6,549 nt of DNA, taken from the NCBI GenBank assembly GCA_010671975.1, contig JAAHIA010000281.1, positions 1-6,549 of the forward strand. Direction: 5' to 3'. The position numbers and the translations under genes are program-made. Source of the DNA: Leptolyngbya sp. SIO4C1 (GTDB lineage Bacteria > Cyanobacteriota > Cyanobacteriia > Phormidesmidales > Phormidesmidaceae). Below, piece by piece: positions 1 to 6,451 of the stretch. The notes below the pieces were generated by a model, which did no database searches, had not been told where the DNA came from, and saw nothing but the letters and a program-made list of their open reading frames with translations. Position 1 is the first letter of the stretch. Every line of letters begins with the position of its first letter.

Positions 1-134
1 TGTGGTCGGCCTAAATCAGCATCGTCTGAACGACCTGGCCAGAGGCTTTGAAAGAAAGGAGCAGCCTGAGCCTGTAGCGGTAAGAGTAAGAGGGTGGCGG
101 TGCTGATAGTAATGGACAAATGCAAGGGCTTCAT
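1..134 (-). CDS. N-terminus of an exported protein (partial), last visible gene of the sigma/CHAT-CHASE2 cluster
   Basis: An open frame starts with ATG at 134-132 and stays open for 44 codons to the left edge, where it is cut off. Its ATG overlaps the stop codon of the CHAT-CHASE2 gene as ATGA, the usual sign of translational coupling in an operon. The translation begins MKPLHLSITIS, continues with a hydrophobic stretch TATLLLLPLQ, and reaches AQA followed by APFFQSLWPG. This is a textbook Sec signal peptide with likely cleavage after Ala24. The visible mature part (to GRSDDADLGRP) is too short for family assignment. From memory of cyanobacterial neighbourhoods, a DUF928-type secreted protein would be a candidate, but this is a guess. 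That it is a real gene rests on the overlap, the signal peptide and the absence of stops. Confidence 0.72.
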   Translation of the reverse strand, partial: MKPLHLSITISTATLLLLPLQAQAAPFFQSLWPGRSDDADLGRP

Positions 135-2563
135 GCGCGGGAACTCCGAACGTTAGCTGATTTTCTTTGCGAAAACAAGGTTGCGACCGCACCGATCATA
201 ACAGCGAATACTGACGGGATCAATGGAATCCATATATTGAAACAGAAGAAAATAAAGCAAGTGAGAAAAAGACTTAAGATAATGGCTGCGATGCCGATTC
301 CTAACCACAGCTTAGAGACTTTGAGAGAGGCCCAGCCTGCTGCAAAAAGAGCCCAGGCAAATATCCAGAGCATTTCTAACCATTCGGGCCACCAGTGCAT
401 GATACCTTTTTGTTTGAGGACGGCATCGAGCAGCTGGCTAGTCATATGAGCGTGAATCATGACGCCAGGCGTCGAATCGATTGAGTTAGGCGCGATAAAA
501 TGTCTATCTTGATCGCGTTGATTAACCCCAATTAAAACTATGCGGTCAGTAATGAGTTTAGGTAAATTCATTTGAGTTGCTTCATCCAAGAATTCTCTTA
601 AAGCAATGGGTTGGGGTAGCTCATATCGGGTATTAATCAGAATCTGATAGCCAGCAGCTTCTTGCGGTGGAAGCTGGTAGCTGCCCGAGTTGAACTGAAG
701 CCTTGGAAAGATAAAGTCTCCTAGCTGACGCTGTCCATTGGATAGTCGTTTAATATTGTTTAGATCATTTGATGCATAATTCTGTTCTGCTAGGTACTGC
801 TCTGCTATCTGAAGGCTAAACGACTGTGAAGTGTTGCAAACCTCTCCTGCTGTCATCAAAAGAATTTGTCTACGAACCCTATTGTCTGGGTCAATGGCTA
901 GGTCGGAAAAGCCTAGCCGATCTCCATTTATATTGGGCGGAGGCATATTGTTGTCTGGTGAGCTATAAGGATGATCCATTTCGCAGATACCAACAAAGCT
1001 TTCAGTGTCTGCAATCAGCTGAGCGAGTGCTGGCTCAAATGAATAAGGGTGATAGATATCAAGCCCAACGGCAGCAGGTCTGTAGGGCTTGATTGTTCTT
1101 AGCAGCTGCTCTAACGCTTGATCAGATAAGGACCAATTTCCGGTTCGATTCATCTTGCGAAAATCTTGATAGGCAATGTCATTTTCATCGACGGTGATCA
1201 CCAGCAGTCTTTCATCAGCGCCTGCCTGCGGGCGCAGCTGCGTTAAGCGATCGTAGGCTTTAAGCTCTGGAATCTGTAGCAAGCCGAGCGATCGCACGCC
1301 TATTACTAAGCTAGTCACCAAAACGGCAGTCAAAGCGACTCTTTTAATAGCGGTTTTAATATCAACCTGATGCCACCTATGTTTCTGTTGAGCAGTCCAA
1401 GTCGGAATCTCAGCAGTGACAGGCTCATCGGACGATACGGTAAGCTGCGGTGTCTCTAGGCTCAACAGCTGCTGCCAAGTCAGAGGCTCTACTGCCGGGT
1501 TTTGTACAATCACCGGCAGCCAGCTAGCGTAGGGAAACTGTTTCTCTAGCCCCTGCAGCTGCTCGCGCGCCTGCCGCTCGGCCAGGTAGAGCGACTCTCC
1601 TGTTGAGAAAGCGGCTAAAAAGGCTTTGAGAAATTCCTGCGCGACAAAATCAGGCACTGGTTCGCGCATGACAATCATCTGCGGCAGCTGCACCTGGGCT
1701 AGCTCGTGGGCCAGCCCCAGCCCGTCGCAGGAGTTGAAAATGGCGAGCTGCAGTCCTCGGCTCACAGTCTGCCGTAGGGCATACTTTAGCTCATTTAGCG
1801 GCAGCGTCTCAGTTGAGTTAATGAATAGCTGCCCGGTCTCTTGGCGGGTTTCGCTATGGCCGGCAAAAAACAAAATATCCCAGGATTTCTCCCACAAATG
1901 GGCCTGCAGCTCAGTGCGCTCAGGCTCTACCAGAAAAGTCAGTGCCGCGTTGGGAATCGCTGCTAGCAGCTGTCGGTCTACGTCTAAATTAAGGCCGGTG
2001 CGATCGCCCAATATCGCTAGAATGCGAACTGCCGGAGTGCGATTAGCGCCATCAACCAGTGGCGGTTCTGCAGAGAGCGCCCCAAAGACGACTTCTGAGT
2101 GTGGGTAGCGATCGATAAAGCCCCAGAGGTGCCAGGGGAGCTGCTGTATGTGGCGGTTTTGCGATCGCACCAGCACCCGAATCTGATCCTGCCGGCTCAG
2201 TTCTTCTCTCAAGAACAGCTCCAGCGTTTTGAAAGAATCGGTATTCAGCCAGGCTAAAAAATCTTGCGCTAGCCGGCGACCCTGCTGCCGACAGTCACCG
2301 ATATGCTGCTGCAGCGTGCCTTCATAGACAATTGCCTGCGGGCTAATGGCTCGCGTCAGCGTGCTGAGCGTACCGTAGCTTGTCTGCCACTGCGCTAGCT
2401 GAGCTAATAGCTGTGGCGCAGGCGGCAGTTCACCCATTTGTTCGACCGTGGCGCGCTGTCCTTCTAGGCCCACTTCTAGCGCCACGCGAAAGCCCTGATG
2501 CTCAAAATCACCCTCGAGCTTCAGGACAGCGAGCTTTTCTGGTACAGTTGCTTTGCCTCTCAT
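131..2563 (-). CDS. CHAT (caspase-like) - CHASE2 transmembrane sensor protein
   Basis: I use the ATG at 2563 (810 aa). A TTG two codons upstream (2569) would give 812 aa. Residues 1-110 form a cyanobacterial CHAT-associated N-terminal region. Residues ~110-355 are a CHAT domain of the caspase fold: LPWHLWGF, then FFAGHSE with the putative catalytic His236, IFNSCDGLGLA with the putative nucleophile Cys279, and a typical MREPVPD segment. A linker leads to one membrane helix (~408-427). Next comes a CHASE2 sensor domain (~430-715; LLVITVDENDI, AAVGLDIYHPY, DRIVLIGVNQRDQDRHF), then three membrane helices (~731-748, ~752-774, ~776-797) and a basic tail. The predicted topology puts CHAT and both termini in the cytoplasm and CHASE2 outside. 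Both catalytic residues are present, so protease activity is plausible but unproven. No kinase or cyclase output domain is seen. The stop overlaps the next gene start; the DUF1822 gene ends 9 nt upstream. Confidence 0.93.
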   Translation of the reverse strand: MRGKATVPEKLAVLKLEGDFEHQGFRVALEVGLEGQRATVEQMGELPPAPQLLAQLAQWQTSYGTLSTLTRAISPQAIVYEGTLQQHIGDCRQQGRRLAQDFLAWLNTDSFKTLELFLREELSRQDQIRVLVRSQNRHIQQLPWHLWGFIDRYPHSEVVFGALSAEPPLVDGANRTPAVRILAILGDRTGLNLDVDRQLLAAIPNAALTFLVEPERTELQAHLWEKSWDILFFAGHSETRQETGQLFINSTETLPLNELKYALRQTVSRGLQLAIFNSCDGLGLAHELAQVQLPQMIVMREPVPDFVAQEFLKAFLAAFSTGESLYLAERQAREQLQGLEKQFPYASWLPVIVQNPAVEPLTWQQLLSLETPQLTVSSDEPVTAEIPTWTAQQKHRWHQVDIKTAIKRVALTAVLVTSLVIGVRSLGLLQIPELKAYDRLTQLRPQAGADERLLVITVDENDIAYQDFRKMNRTGNWSLSDQALEQLLRTIKPYRPAAVGLDIYHPYSFEPALAQLIADTESFVGICEMDHPYSSPDNNMPPPNINGDRLGFSDLAIDPDNRVRRQILLMTAGEVCNTSQSFSLQIAEQYLAEQNYASNDLNNIKRLSNGQRQLGDFIFPRLQFNSGSYQLPPQEAAGYQILINTRYELPQPIALREFLDEATQMNLPKLITDRIVLIGVNQRDQDRHFIAPNSIDSTPGVMIHAHMTSQLLDAVLKQKGIMHWWPEWLEMLWIFAWALFAAGWASLKVSKLWLGIGIAAIILSLFLTCFIFFCFNIWIPLIPSVFAVMIGAVATLFSQRKSANVRSSRA

Positions 2564-2572
2564 AACCAATGA

Positions 2573-3541
2573 CTAGATGGCAAATCTCTCATACAGACAT
2601 CTATCGTTGAGCATCAGACAGATGCTAAAGCGATCGCCTACCTCACCGCCGAACTGTAACTCTAATGTTTTGGTCTCTCTCGCTTGGGCCTGCATCACAC
2701 ATTCACCCTCCTCATCTAAAATGCTCACTTCTAACGCTGGTGGCAGCTGAGCTGCTTCGCCGATTGGCAGCACCTTTACTCGAATATTAAAGGCGGCAGT
2801 GTCAGTCGGGGCAATCCCAATTAACAAAGCTAAGGAATTGTCTAGGTCTGGCAGGTCAAAATCTAGTAGCTTACCGCGCATCACCTCGCCCGGCCTTTGC
2901 ATTCCCAACGCCGCCTGATTTCTAAACGCCAGAGCAGGCTGTGACGGGGCTCGTATGGTTTCAATCAGCTGCCATCCAGCCTGAGAGATATCTTGAAGCC
3001 ACTGGCTGAGCTGCGTCACGGCTGAGCCAACTGCAGAGACACTAGACTCAAGGTAGTCAAATAGCTCCGCCAGCAGATGAAAATCGCCAATGGGCACCTG
3101 CTCTACCGACGTTTGAGGCAGAAACCCGAGCAGCGTCGCCTGAGTCAGCTGTGGGTCAAACCGAATCGCGACATACCCCAACCGGTTTGACCAAACGTCT
3201 GAGGGAATATAGCAGCTTTGGGCATCGGGCAGCACGGGCCGACATTCTAGCTGCCCTTGCTCAACAATGTGTAGCGCGCCGGTATCCAACAGCGACTGAG
3301 CCATCGGATCCCAACTGGCGCTAGTGGCTAAATCTGTCTCAACCTCAAACATTTGCAGATAGTCGTGCATAGCGTATGCCGCTAGCGTGTTGAGGTAAAC
3401 TTGCTTGCCTTTGGCCGTTTCTGTCTGGCGTGCGCGAAACTGCTGGGCAAGCTGGTGGGCCTCCAAGGGAATCGGTACGGTGAATTGGCTGATCTTTTCA
3501 ATAGGGCTCATGGTGGTGCTCATCTCGGGTGGAAGGGACAT
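2573..3541 (-). CDS. DUF1822 family protein
   Basis: This 322-aa protein matches my recollection of the cyanobacterial DUF1822 family along most of its length. Recognisable blocks are FTVPIPLEAHQLAQQF (20-35), QVYLNTLAAYAMHDYL (47-62), TDLATSASWDP (69-79), GQLECRPVLP (96-105), WSNRLGYVAIRFD (117-129) and ATLLGF (135-140). A beta-rich C-terminal part (~222-322) ends in GDRFSICLMLNDRCLYERFAI-type sequence. There is no signal peptide or membrane segment, so it should be cytoplasmic. The molecular function of the family is unknown. It lies 24 nt after the sigma-like gene and 9 nt before CHAT-CHASE2, so it is almost certainly cotranscribed with both. It may bind one of these partners, but that is inference. 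An internal ATG at 3523 is an alternative start; neither start has a convincing Shine-Dalgarno, which is common in cyanobacteria. Confidence 0.88.
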   Translation of the reverse strand: MSLPPEMSTTMSPIEKISQFTVPIPLEAHQLAQQFRARQTETAKGKQVYLNTLAAYAMHDYLQMFEVETDLATSASWDPMAQSLLDTGALHIVEQGQLECRPVLPDAQSCYIPSDVWSNRLGYVAIRFDPQLTQATLLGFLPQTSVEQVPIGDFHLLAELFDYLESSVSAVGSAVTQLSQWLQDISQAGWQLIETIRAPSQPALAFRNQAALGMQRPGEVMRGKLLDFDLPDLDNSLALLIGIAPTDTAAFNIRVKVLPIGEAAQLPPALEVSILDEEGECVMQAQARETKTLELQFGGEVGDRFSICLMLNDRCLYERFAI

Positions 3542-3547
3542 AACACT

Positions 3548-3575
3548 TTAGCTACAGCAGATTAGCTACAGCAGA
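3548..3575. repeat. perfect 14-bp tandem duplication (TTAGCTACAGCAGA x2)
   Basis: The units at 3548-3561 and 3562-3575 are identical and abut. They span the stop codon of the sigma-like gene and the spacer before DUF1822. With one copy the spacer would be 10 nt instead of 24. Because the extra copy falls after the TAG stop, neither protein is altered. This looks like a recent slippage or duplication event. Confidence 0.85.
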
Positions 3576-4216
3576 TCTTGTCTGCATTTGGCAGCAAAGC
3601 GGTTGATACATCGCTGATAGAAGCTACTCAACGTGGAAATACCCAGCGCCAGTTCAGCCGAGAGGTCTTTCCAGCTGTAGCCTTCTAGGCGCTTAAGGGC
3701 AATGTATTGAAAATTAGCGTGGGGCTGATTGGCAATACAGGTTTTTTGAAAGGTGCCGTCAGGGTCTTCCCGGATGTAGTATTTGAGATCGTCTGAGAGA
3801 GCTGGAGCTTGCTGCGGATCGCTCGGCGGGCTAGTGTCTAAGTCATCAAGGCTAAGCCGAGTCACGGTTTTAGGATCTAGCCCTTTAGGAACCGTGGGCA
3901 AGACCTCGCGGCTGGCTTCAATAAAAAATCGGCGGCTGAGTAGAAAATTCACCCACTGCAGGACTTTGCCTCGCTCGGGGTTATAGTCATCAATGCGATC
4001 GCACATATAGGTAAATAGCCGCTGTAGCGCCTCTCGGTAGATGTCCTCGTAAAATCCTTGAAACTGACCGCGTCGAGGCCGCGTCAGCTGCTTGGAATTC
4101 TGCAGAACGCTGATGAGTTTGGCTAACGCCTTACGCCGCTCGCGGCTGCCGGACGGCTGCTGCTGAGCCATGACGGCTAGCTGCTCCAAGTACTCATCTA
4201 GGGGGGACTCACACAT
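3566..4216 (-). CDS. Divergent sigma-70-family-like factor (short, ECF-like), first gene of the cluster
   Basis: The protein has 216 aa. Residues ~53-105 resemble sigma region 2: an acidic and aromatic start FYEDIYREALQRLFTY, then DDYNPERGKVLQWVNFLL. Residues ~165-212 resemble region 4 with a helix-turn-helix (YIALKRLEGYSWKDLSAELA, then GISTLSSFYQRCINRF). A 50-residue linker rich in Pro, Asp and Ser joins them, and there is no region 1.1 or 3, as in ECF-type factors. The expected role is to direct RNA polymerase to a specific promoter set. Region 2.3/2.4 is divergent: the usual N-x3-D-x2-R of the promoter-reading helix is replaced by SRRFFIEASRE, so it may read an unusual -10 element or work differently. 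The ATG at 4216 is the first start, because an in-frame TGA lies at 4223-4225. It heads the operon containing DUF1822 and CHAT-CHASE2. Confidence 0.8.
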   Translation of the reverse strand: MCESPLDEYLEQLAVMAQQQPSGSRERRKALAKLISVLQNSKQLTRPRRGQFQGFYEDIYREALQRLFTYMCDRIDDYNPERGKVLQWVNFLLSRRFFIEASREVLPTVPKGLDPKTVTRLSLDDLDTSPPSDPQQAPALSDDLKYYIREDPDGTFQKTCIANQPHANFQYIALKRLEGYSWKDLSAELALGISTLSSFYQRCINRFAAKCRQDLL

Positions 4217-4466
4217 GAGATCTCACTCGCACTCAGTACGTGATTGGATGCTGCAGAGGTGACTGGAGCATCTCTATCAAGGTCTCACTAAATGGCAGCA
4301 ATTTTTACGCACTCGCTATGAATTAAAGCCAAATCGCGGCAACTATGAACATATGTAACAGTTACGGCTGCCGACGTAATCTGTTCAGCTGCTCGGCAAG
4401 AAGTTAGTAGATACAGCAAACAGGATTCTGTTGGTATCTTTGTTGCTTAAGAAGGATAGACTCTGT
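4217..4466. promoter_or_regulatory. Divergent intergenic region, likely promoters for both sides, with overlapping dyads at 4349-4379
   Basis: This 250-bp gap separates the minus-strand sigma operon from the plus-strand crystallin gene, so both promoters probably lie here. Overlapping dyads are visible: ACATATGT (4349-4356), GTAAC-A-GTTAC (4355-4365) and TTACG (4362-4366) with CGTAA (4375-4379) 8 nt later. They could be an operator, but I match them to no known regulator; the GTA-N8-TAC spacing of NtcA sites is not present. For the sigma gene, TTGCTG (4301-4296) and GATAGA (4278-4273), 17 nt apart, are only a weak sigma-70 match. I see no convincing ECF-type -35 GGAAC box and no open frame of note. 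Confidence 0.4.
4451..4456 (+). promoter_or_regulatory. Shine-Dalgarno GAAGGA for the crystallin-like gene
   Basis: GAAGGA ends 10 nt before the ATG at 4467. It decides the start in favour of this ATG over the in-frame TTG at 4431, which would put a charged KKDR stretch ahead of the signal peptide. Confidence 0.65.
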
Positions 4467-4886
4467 ATGAAATCTAAATTTGTCGCTATCACAGCGCTAC
4501 TGTTTTTGCTCCCGCTTATGCAGTCGTCTCCTGGCGTAGCACGCGAAACGGTGCTCGTGCCAATCGAAGATGCGCCCTACCAAGATCGGCTAGGGGACTG
4601 TCGATTTGGGCCAGTTCTGTATGGCCACGAGAACTTTCGTGGAAACATTCACCGCCTCGATCGGTCCGATGCTCGTTTTTCGGATGGCAATAACAACGTT
4701 GCTGGTTCAGCCTGTGTGCCTCGCGGCTGGGGAGTGATCATCTACAAGAAGAAAGACTTTGATGGTAGGAGCTTACGCATTGGCCCGGGGCAGGTAACAA
4801 CGCGGATCCGAGATGAGCTGAACAATGACGCAACCTCCGCTAGAATTTATCGCATCGACGCTAACGGCAACTGGATCGAGCAGTAG
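4467..4886 (+). CDS. Secreted beta/gamma-crystallin-like calcium-binding protein
   Basis: The 139-aa precursor begins MKSKFVAITALLFLLPLMQ, a Sec signal peptide with probable cleavage after GVA (Ala25). The mature part has two Greek-key motifs of the beta/gamma-crystallin superfamily: about 47-86 (VLYGHENFRGN, then NNVAGS at 76-81) and about 88-130 (GVIIYKKKDFDGRSL, then NNDATS at 119-124). The family's calcium signature is (N/D)(N/D)xx(S/T)S. The second motif fits exactly; the first has Gly where Ser or Thr is expected, so one good site and one weak site are likely. The only two cysteines, Cys45 and Cys83, could form a disulfide after export. Microbial members are often calcium-stabilised surface or stress proteins; the role here is unknown. 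It is transcribed divergently from the sigma operon, and a hairpin follows its stop. Confidence 0.85.
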   Translation: MKSKFVAITALLFLLPLMQSSPGVARETVLVPIEDAPYQDRLGDCRFGPVLYGHENFRGNIHRLDRSDARFSDGNNNVAGSACVPRGWGVIIYKKKDFDGRSLRIGPGQVTTRIRDELNNDATSARIYRIDANGNWIEQ

Positions 4887-4909
4887 ATGCATATTTGTAT
4901 GGGGCCTGG

Positions 4910-4946
4910 TCACCTAAGCCTGGGAATTGTCCCTAGACTTAGGTGA
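4910..4946 (+). terminator. Strong stem-loop after the crystallin gene, possible terminator without U-tract
   Basis: Perfect 9-bp arms TCACCTAAG (4910-4918) and CTTAGGTGA (4938-4946) enclose a 19-nt loop. The loop can pair further (CTGGG with TCCTAG-like bases, one G-U pair and mismatches). It begins 23 nt after the crystallin stop codon. No run of T follows on either strand, so a classical intrinsic terminator is not proven; it could also protect the 3' end of the mRNA. Confidence 0.5.
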
Positions 4947-4980
4947 GCGCTTGTAGAAAAATGAGTGCTTGAGCTTCTCA

Positions 4981-5052
4981 ATCGGGATAGGGAGAAACCT
5001 CACGGTTCCCCCCTCCCACACCACCCGGCATACGGGTCCGTACCAAGGCGGT
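4981..5052 (-). ncRNA. Group II intron domains V and VI (catalytic RNA 3' end)
   Basis: Domain V is about 5052-5020: a lower stem starting ACCGCC and ending GGTGGT with a CGC-type catalytic triad, a two-nt bulge, and an upper stem TACG/CGTA closing a GACC loop. Domain VI is about 5017-4984: GGGA with TCCC at the base and a ten-pair upper stem (with G-U pairs) capped by GTGA. A4988 is left unpaired between the two halves of the stem. It lies 7 nt before the final T at 4981, the standard distance of the branch-point adenosine from the 3' splice site. This suggests splicing-competent 3' architecture. Confidence 0.78.
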
Positions 5053-5074
5053 TCGGCAGCGTTGAATGTCTGGA

Positions 5075-6451
5075 TTAAGCACTGAGTCGAGGTAAACCCA
5101 GTGAGTCGAAGAAACTATTGGGAAGTGCCATGCGCACACTTGGCGTATGACAGATACACCAAGGACCTTTGTTGCTCCAAGCGGCTGCAAAAGCCAAGGA
5201 CTCGCGCACACCTCGCTTGATTAGCTCACGCTTGCGACGACGATAGGTTTTCCACTGCTTCCATACAATGCAACGAAGTCGTCGTCGAATCCAACTATCC
5301 AGGTCTCGAAAGACGGATGAAGTCTCTGCTAGACCAAAATAGGCTTTCCATCCTCTCAGGTAAACTGATAGTCTCTGTATCCGCTCCTCCAGGCTAATCT
5401 GGCGACTCCGGCGGGTCAACTGACGCACCCGTCGCTTGAATCGCCTGAGGGACTCGGGGGCTATCTGCTTCCGATGAGGATGGCGTCCACCCGTGAAGCT
5501 GAATCCTAGAAATGTCCGCTCCTGAGGGCGAGCTACCGCACTCTTTTGCTGATTGATTTTCAGCTTAAGTCGTTGCGTAATAAACCGACTGATGCTTTGC
5601 ATCACTCGCTCCCCGGCACGCTGACTGCGCACATAAATGTTGCAGTCATCCGCATAACGCACAAACCGATGACCTCGTTTCTCCAATTCCTTGTCCAGAG
5701 CATCCAGCACCACATTGGAAAGAAATGGCGAAAGCGGGCCACCTTGAGGGGTTCCTGCTTCCGGTATACTCACTAACCCAGTCTCCATCACCCCCGCTCG
5801 CAAATACGACCGGATCAGCTTGAGCACTCGCTTGTCCGCTATCCGCTCAGCTAAGGCACTTATGAGCTTGTCATGGTTGACTCGGTCAAAGAATTTCTCT
5901 AGATCGATATCTACCACATACTCATAGCCACTTCGCAGGTAGCGTTGCGCTTGCTCAACCGCTTGATGGGCCGACCGTCCTGGCCGAAATCCATAACTGG
6001 ATTCCGAAAAGGTCGCATCCCACTTCCCTTGCAGTACTTGCAGCACTGCTTGCTGGATAAAGCGGTCTACTACCGTCGGAATGCCAAGATTTCTCGTCCC
6101 GTTGCCACTGGGCTTCGGGATCTTGACTCGCTTGACTGACTGGGGGCGATAACTGCCTTTCAGCAACTGTTCCCTGAGCACAGGCCAATGGGTTCTGAGA
6201 TACTCAGGCAACACCTCGGTTGACATACCATCAACCCCGGGGGCTCCCTGATTTCTGACAACCCGTCTTAGCGCTTCCTCTAGATTCTTTCGTTCACAGA
6301 TCTCCTCCATCATTCTTTCGCCAAACATCGGGCTCTCAGAAGGTTTCCTCGTTATGAGTAAATCAGCCGTTCCTACACGTCCCTCCGGCTTCACCGAAGC
6401 TAGTGCGAGGGAAGCCCCACTTGGGGTTGTCTGCCTTGGTATATCACTCAT
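5075..6451 (-). CDS. ltrA: Group II intron-encoded reverse transcriptase/maturase
   Basis: This 458-aa protein lies in intron domain IV and would bind the intron RNA, assist splicing and copy it at the target. Reverse-transcriptase blocks are in order: NQGAPGVDGM (67-76), RNLGIPTVVDRFIQQA (120-135), SSYGFRPGRSAHQAV (151-165), VVDIDLEKFFDRVNHD with catalytic Asp181 (179-194), GTPQGGPLSPFLSN (233-246), RYADDCNIYV with the YADD Asp pair 268-269 (265-274) and FLGFSF (314-319). A maturase domain (group II intron maturase-specific, about 335-415) includes YLRGWKAYFG, and a C-terminal GPW...TPS motif follows. No HNH endonuclease domain follows, so target priming would depend on other mechanisms. All key residues are present and there are no frameshifts, so it is probably active. 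The start at 6451 has no clear Shine-Dalgarno; internal Met43 (MFGERMMEE) is an alternative. The stop lies 23 nt before domain V. Confidence 0.95.
   Translation of the reverse strand: MSDIPRQTTPSGASLALASVKPEGRVGTADLLITRKPSESPMFGERMMEEICERKNLEEALRRVVRNQGAPGVDGMSTEVLPEYLRTHWPVLREQLLKGSYRPQSVKRVKIPKPSGNGTRNLGIPTVVDRFIQQAVLQVLQGKWDATFSESSYGFRPGRSAHQAVEQAQRYLRSGYEYVVDIDLEKFFDRVNHDKLISALAERIADKRVLKLIRSYLRAGVMETGLVSIPEAGTPQGGPLSPFLSNVVLDALDKELEKRGHRFVRYADDCNIYVRSQRAGERVMQSISRFITQRLKLKINQQKSAVARPQERTFLGFSFTGGRHPHRKQIAPESLRRFKRRVRQLTRRSRQISLEERIQRLSVYLRGWKAYFGLAETSSVFRDLDSWIRRRLRCIVWKQWKTYRRRKRELIKRGVRESLAFAAAWSNKGPWCICHTPSVRMALPNSFFDSLGLPRLSA

Noticed and set aside
120..449. Plus-strand open frame of 109 codons
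   Set aside because: It lies antisense to the C-terminal membrane helices of the CHASE2 protein, has no recognisable domain, and overlaps a clearly homologous gene.
1626..2108. Plus-strand open frame of 160 codons, Ser/Arg/Trp-rich
   Set aside because: It is antisense to the CHAT catalytic region, whose conserved motifs explain the sequence; the composition is that of a shadow frame.
4355..4365. NtcA-type binding site at GTAACAGTTAC
   Set aside because: NtcA sites need GTA-N8-TAC; here the spacing is GTA-N5-TAC.
4978..5211. Minus-strand open frame of 77 codons
   Set aside because: It overlaps the end of the reverse transcriptase gene in another frame and reads through domains V and VI across the predicted splice junction.
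5955..6188. Minus-strand 77-codon frame inside the reverse transcriptase gene
   Set aside because: It is an alternative frame of the conserved reverse transcriptase core, without a match to any known family.
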